From assembly GCF_000227115.2 (NCBI RefSeq), contig NC_016486.1, forward strand, positions 372,001-436,000: 64,000 bases of DNA, read 5' to 3'. This document shows positions 61,973-64,000 of this stretch, piece by piece; position 1 is the first letter of the stretch, and each line of letters starts with the position of its first letter. Position numbers and translations under genes: made by a program. The notes under the pieces were generated by a model. The model did not search any database and had not been told where the DNA came from. It worked only from the letters and a program-made list of their open reading frames with translations. This stretch comes from Naumovozyma dairenensis CBS 421. Taxonomy: Eukaryota > Ascomycota > Saccharomycetes > Saccharomycetales > Saccharomycetaceae.

Positions 61973-63298
61973 TCAAAGCTTTTTAATGATCATGCTTAGA
62001 ATATTGTATACTGGGTTTGTCTTTTCTATTTTATTCAAGAAGGTATCTTGCAAGTAGAGTTTGTATTTCGATTGTAAATCCTTCACCAGACTTTTCTCAA
62101 TCTTGTCTTTATAAGCAAAGTATTTCTTGACGGATAATTGAAGTTGAGGAATGTCTAAATTGTTCAATGTCATGTACCTCACATTCAATGTAATATCCAT
62201 TATGAGAACAGAAATATAGATATCAGATAACTTTTCTTGTAAGTTACCCGAGAGTTCATTTCTCCAAAATTGTAAAACATGATTGATTAAATGGTCCCTT
62301 TGTAAATCAGTAAATTTATCGAACAAGTTGATATATTGCATTGATTTTTCAAATAAAAATTGTAAAGCTTCCTTTTCAAGATCTCCATCAATGGTTTTAT
62401 CACTTACCGCATAGTAACCTTTATGCTTATTAATGAAATGCTTACGTAAAGTGGTCATGGCAACATCAAAAATAGTTAATGCGATATCACCACGCAATGC
62501 AGGATTCGTTTCTGTGTTCCCTAACATATTCATGTCAGCTTCAGGTAATTCATTTAACTTGTCTTTCATATTATCACCTGTCGAAGGTGCTTTAATAGTT
62601 GAAGTTTCATTTCCATCTTCGTCTCCTTTGTTATCGTTTTCTTCATTTAGCATATCTAATTCTTGTTCTCTTTCTGATATCAAACCCATCACTTTCCTTC
62701 TATTAATCAATTTTGTAATGAAATTCAATTCAAATTTAACGTATTCATACCATAATTTTGCTACATCTGGATTGAATCTTAGACCATTTTGGAAAACCGT
62801 CCTACAACTTTTAAAGTTGGCATGCACTTCATATTCATATTTGGCACAACTAATCCAAATATCAACATTATTTGGATGTAATTTCAACACTTCATTATAG
62901 ACATTATGAATCTTCTTATATGACGTCTTCGCACCTCTTGTCTTTAAAAAATTAAGGTACATGGCCCAAAATTTCAAATCATTGGGGAATTTATTAGTAC
63001 CTCTTTGATAGATAAATGTAATTCTTTGTTGAATAGACCAATCTGACAAACTATTAGATCTTGATGCTTGTAAGATTCTTTTGACACGTTTTTGACGTAA
63101 TTTATCCACATTAGTTTCATAGATAATATATTTCATATAGTCATTGATACTAGAACCTCTCGAATTTAGTCTATGTTCAAAATCAGTTCTTTTCTTTAGA
63201 ATCAATGAGACTTCATTCTTGGTGAAAAGGTTCTTTTCAACCAAATCATCCATTTCTGGAATACATTGTTCCAAATAGTATCTAGTTTTCGAGGACAT
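61973..63298 (-). CDS. UTP6: U3 snoRNP/SSU processome protein Utp6
   Basis: The 441-residue protein matches Utp6 (YDR449C, 440 residues), a component of the small-subunit processome needed for 18S rRNA maturation in the nucleolus. The N-terminus ([21 protein letters not shown]) is the U3-associated domain. HAT repeats follow ([20 protein letters not shown], then [11 protein letters not shown] and [10 protein letters not shown]). The middle has an acidic insertion near residues 215-250. The frame is open beyond the ATG without another ATG. PAC and RRPE boxes in the promoter agree with ribosome-biogenesis control. Confidence 0.96.
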   Translation of the reverse strand: MSSKTRYYLEQCIPEMDDLVEKNLFTKNEVSLILKKRTDFEHRLNSRGSSINDYMKYIIYETNVDKLRQKRVKRILQASRSNSLSDWSIQQRITFIYQRGTNKFPNDLKFWAMYLNFLKTRGAKTSYKKIHNVYNEVLKLHPNNVDIWISCAKYEYEVHANFKSCRTVFQNGLRFNPDVAKLWYEYVKFELNFITKLINRRKVMGLISEREQELDMLNEENDNKGDEDGNETSTIKAPSTGDNMKDKLNELPEADMNMLGNTETNPALRGDIALTIFDVAMTTLRKHFINKHKGYYAVSDKTIDGDLEKEALQFLFEKSMQYINLFDKFTDLQRDHLINHVLQFWRNELSGNLQEKLSDIYISVLIMDITLNVRYMTLNNLDIPQLQLSVKKYFAYKDKIEKSLVKDLQSKYKLYLQDTFLNKIEKTNPVYNILSMIIKKL

Positions 63299-63439
63299 TG
63301 CTTGCTTTGTGTAGTGCAAATATGGTCAATTGGTTGATACTATAACTCAAATAGAATGGCCTTTTTATACTGACTTTTGACCCAGTCTTCTACTACCGAA
63401 GTATCTAATTTTTGTACGTTATAGCAGCTTCCAAATTGA

Positions 63440-63483
63440 GATGAGATGAGATGAGCTCTTCACCCATTTTTTTAAATTTTTCA
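63440..63483 (-). promoter_or_regulatory. PAC-like and RRPE boxes of UTP6
   Basis: GATGAG occurs three times in a row at 63440-63455, the last as GATGAGCT (PAC core). TGAAAAATTT, the RRPE core, lies on the reverse strand at 63474-63483. They are 140-185 bp before UTP6. These two motifs jointly mark ribosome-biogenesis promoters in Saccharomyces. Confidence 0.7.
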
Positions 63484-63556
63484 CTTTTTTCTTATTTTTC
63501 CTGAATTCGGTAATTCTTCAATCTTTTCCTGAAGTGGGTTTAATGACTGTTATTAA

Positions 63557-63585
63557 ACCTGTACATTCAGACGCACCCAGACATA
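63557..63585 (+). promoter_or_regulatory. Paired Rap1-type boxes of RPS18
   Basis: ACCTGTACAT, nine bases, then CCCAGACAT (63576-63584). The nine-base spacer contains GACGCA, the motif linked to Fhl1 at ribosomal protein genes. The end of the pair is 330 bp before the RPS18 ATG. Confidence 0.75.
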
Positions 63586-63913
63586 TTGTAAGATATGGAA
63601 TAATTTGGGAAAAAGAGTTAGAAAACCCGAGGTTTTTGGTTTGTTGGAGTCTGGAAAACGCGGAAGGAAAGAGAGACTAATTAACTACCTAGCTAGCGGA
63701 ACTCTACCTAATGGGTGTCAGACAGAGTATTCTCAATGATTGTTAGGCTCGCGCCAGGAGCCTGCATGTCCAAAGGGCGGTATGGAAAGACAGTATCACG
63801 CAGGAGCAGTGGAACATATTCATTAAAAGTAATAGGTTATAATAGATCTACTTGTAGAGATCTAGTAACTTTAGTACAAGTCCAAGTAAACTATCGCAAA
63901 ACACGGGTAAAAG

Positions 63914-64000
63914 ATGTCTTTAGTTGTCGCTGAACAAGGTTCTTTCCAACATATTTTACGGTATGTCCAAAACTATAATACATGAATAATGAACGCAATG
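63914..64000 (+). CDS. RPS18: Ribosomal protein uS13 (Rps18), first exon, cut by window end
   Basis: Exon 1 (63914-63960, 47 nt) encodes MSLVVAEQGSFQHILR with the last codon split, then GTATGT opens an intron at 63961. This is the exact structure of S. cerevisiae RPS18A/B, whose first exon is also 47 nt. The rest of the intron and exon 2 lie beyond the window. The position after UTP6 is that of RPS18A (YDR450W). The protein belongs to the head of the small ribosomal subunit. Confidence 0.93.

Noticed and set aside
63715..63933. 72-codon forward frame over the RPS18 start
   Set aside because: It lies in the RPS18 leader and overlaps exon 1 in another frame; the Rps18 match and donor site decide.

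Overview
The window is nuclear DNA of a budding yeast of the family Saccharomycetaceae, most likely a post-whole-genome-duplication lineage other than Saccharomyces itself. Genes are mostly intronless and AT-rich. The few introns use GTATGT-type donors and TACTAAC branch points. Gene order largely follows the right arm of S. cerevisiae chromosome IV (YDR421W to YDR450W), interleaved with genes kept in S. cerevisiae only on the sister block of chromosome XIII (TAF11/YML015C, probably PSP2/YML017W, and an SPT5/YML010W-like gene). Such interleaving is expected when duplicated copies were lost differently in another post-duplication species. I do not commit to a genus.

Layout. 1-5.5 kb is decayed or poorly assembled retrotransposon DNA: a broken Ty1/copia integrase-pol fragment, a diverged 117-bp tandem repeat, and two near-identical Ty3/gypsy-like gag-pol pieces separated by N gaps. 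5.5-9.0 kb carries EGH1 and PRI1, convergent as in S. cerevisiae (YIR007W-YIR008C). From 10 kb onward the YDR-like block runs: ARO80, an unrecognised (possibly GIS4-like) gene, SIP1, a CAD1/YAP1-type bZIP gene, DYN2 (three exons), RPN9, a short SPT5 paralogue, PUT1 (a guest from elsewhere), CYM1, NPL3, GPI17, TAF11, PPM1, GPI19, a PSP2-position gene, a THI74/YML018C-type transporter, a GATA factor, a 2.9-kb stretch without a convincing gene, DOT1, SSN2/MED13, a YDR444W-type lipase, tRNA-Lys(CUU), ECM11, RPS17 (two exons), ADA2, UTP6 and the first exon of RPS18, cut by the window end.

These are mostly housekeeping genes: transcription (TAF11, ADA2, SSN2, NPL3, SPT5-like), Snf1 signalling (SIP1), proteasome (RPN9), GPI-anchor synthesis (GPI17, GPI19), mitochondrial proteolysis and proline use (CYM1, PUT1) and ribosome production (RPS17, RPS18, UTP6). 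Textbook cis-elements sit where expected: MCB at PRI1, PACE at RPN9, a Put3 site at PUT1, PAC/RRPE at UTP6 and paired Rap1-like boxes at both ribosomal protein genes.

Most worth a second look: the short divergent SPT5 paralogue, probably a duplication copy lost in S. cerevisiae; PPM1 and the CAD1-like gene, whose conserved N-termini have no usable ATG; a pair of compensating frameshifts in the unrecognised gene; a MITE-like inverted-repeat element upstream of PUT1; a Ty3-like +1 frameshift site; and several unexpected regulatory motifs. Runs of exactly 20 N and homopolymer-linked frame breaks suggest that some oddities are sequencing or scaffolding errors.
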